Positions 63,633 through 64,000 of a DNA stretch of 64,000 nt are shown here, one piece after another. The translations under genes were made by a program, and so were the position numbers. The stretch comes from an uncultured Prochlorococcus sp. (lineage in GTDB: Bacteria > Cyanobacteriota > Cyanobacteriia > PCC-6307 > Cyanobiaceae): assembly GCA_902521995.1 (NCBI GenBank), contig CABYTO010000001.1:1-64000 (forward strand), read 5' to 3'. Each line of letters begins with the position of its first letter. The stretch's first letter is position 1. The notes under the pieces are model-generated. The model worked only from the letters and a program-made list of their open reading frames with translations, was not told where the DNA came from and searched no databases.

Positions 63633-64000
63633 TTAGGGTTTTTTAACAATCATTCCATGATCTTTAATCTTGGGAGGTATTTTTTCAATAACTATCAAAC
63701 TCTCGATAATTTCTTTAGCAACTGGTACCGCAACAGTTGAACCATATGCATATGAATTAGAGGGCTCATCAACGACTACAAGGACAACATATTTTGGATC
63801 ATTAACTGGTAATGTCGCGACAAAACTACAAACTTTTTTGCTTGTATACGAACCATTTAAGGCTTTTTGAGAAGTACCCGTTTTCCCAGCTATCCTATAA
63901 CCCTCTATTTTCACTCCAGATCCACTACCTTTTTCAACTACGCTCTCCATCCATTCAAGAACAGTTTTAGAAACCTCTTGTGAAAAAAATTGTTTTTTTT
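63633..64000 (-). CDS. ftsI: penicillin-binding protein (FtsI-type), C-terminal part, 5' end beyond window
   Basis: IAGKTGTSQKA (KTGT box), FVATLPVNDPKYVVLVVVDEP; frame stays open to 64000. Confidence 0.88.
   Translation of the reverse strand, partial: KKQFFSQEVSKTVLEWMESVVEKGSGSGVKIEGYRIAGKTGTSQKALNGSYTSKKVCSFVATLPVNDPKYVVLVVVDEPSNSYAYGSTVAVPVAKEIIESLIVIEKIPPKIKDHGMIVKKP

Overview
This is about 64 kb of very AT-rich, densely coded DNA. It reads as chromosomal core genome of a high-light-type Prochlorococcus (alpha-carboxysome operon, chlNBL plus por, psaM, petE, ndhL, aar/ado, ferrochelatase with an HLIP-like tail). The taxon is inferred from gene content and composition only. I saw no prophage, CRISPR array, rRNA operon or IS element. 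Landmarks: glgB-hemE-petE-clpB2; a group-2 sigma factor gene with an apparent +1-nt frameshift; trpA-DUF3007-ndhL; tRNA-Leu(UAA); dnaA; the carboxysome operon csoS1-rbcL-rbcS-csoS2-csoSCA-csoS4A-csoS4B plus an acRAF-like gene, with csoS1D nearby; chlN-chlB-chlL convergent with por; accA-aar-ado; ilvB; hemH; an orphan tyrosine-recombinase-like gene; pyrH-frr; tal; and a truncated ftsI at the right edge. I found no wholly new multi-gene system. The strongest unexplained signals are non-coding: (i) a near-perfect 45-nt palindrome just after the clpB2 start codon, downstream of petE; (ii) a structured, comparatively GC-rich element with four alternating ACAGG/CCTGT arms, plus repeated ACTTAT half-sites, between rdgB and csoS1; (iii) inverted repeats in each of the three gaps csoS1/rbcL/rbcS/csoS2; (iv) a palindrome overlapping the dnaA GTG start codon; (v) a yfiH-type gene with no ATG/GTG/TTG start for its essential N-terminus, but an ATT preceded by AGGAG. 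All calls come from reading the sequence and the ORF track; no searches or folding software were run.
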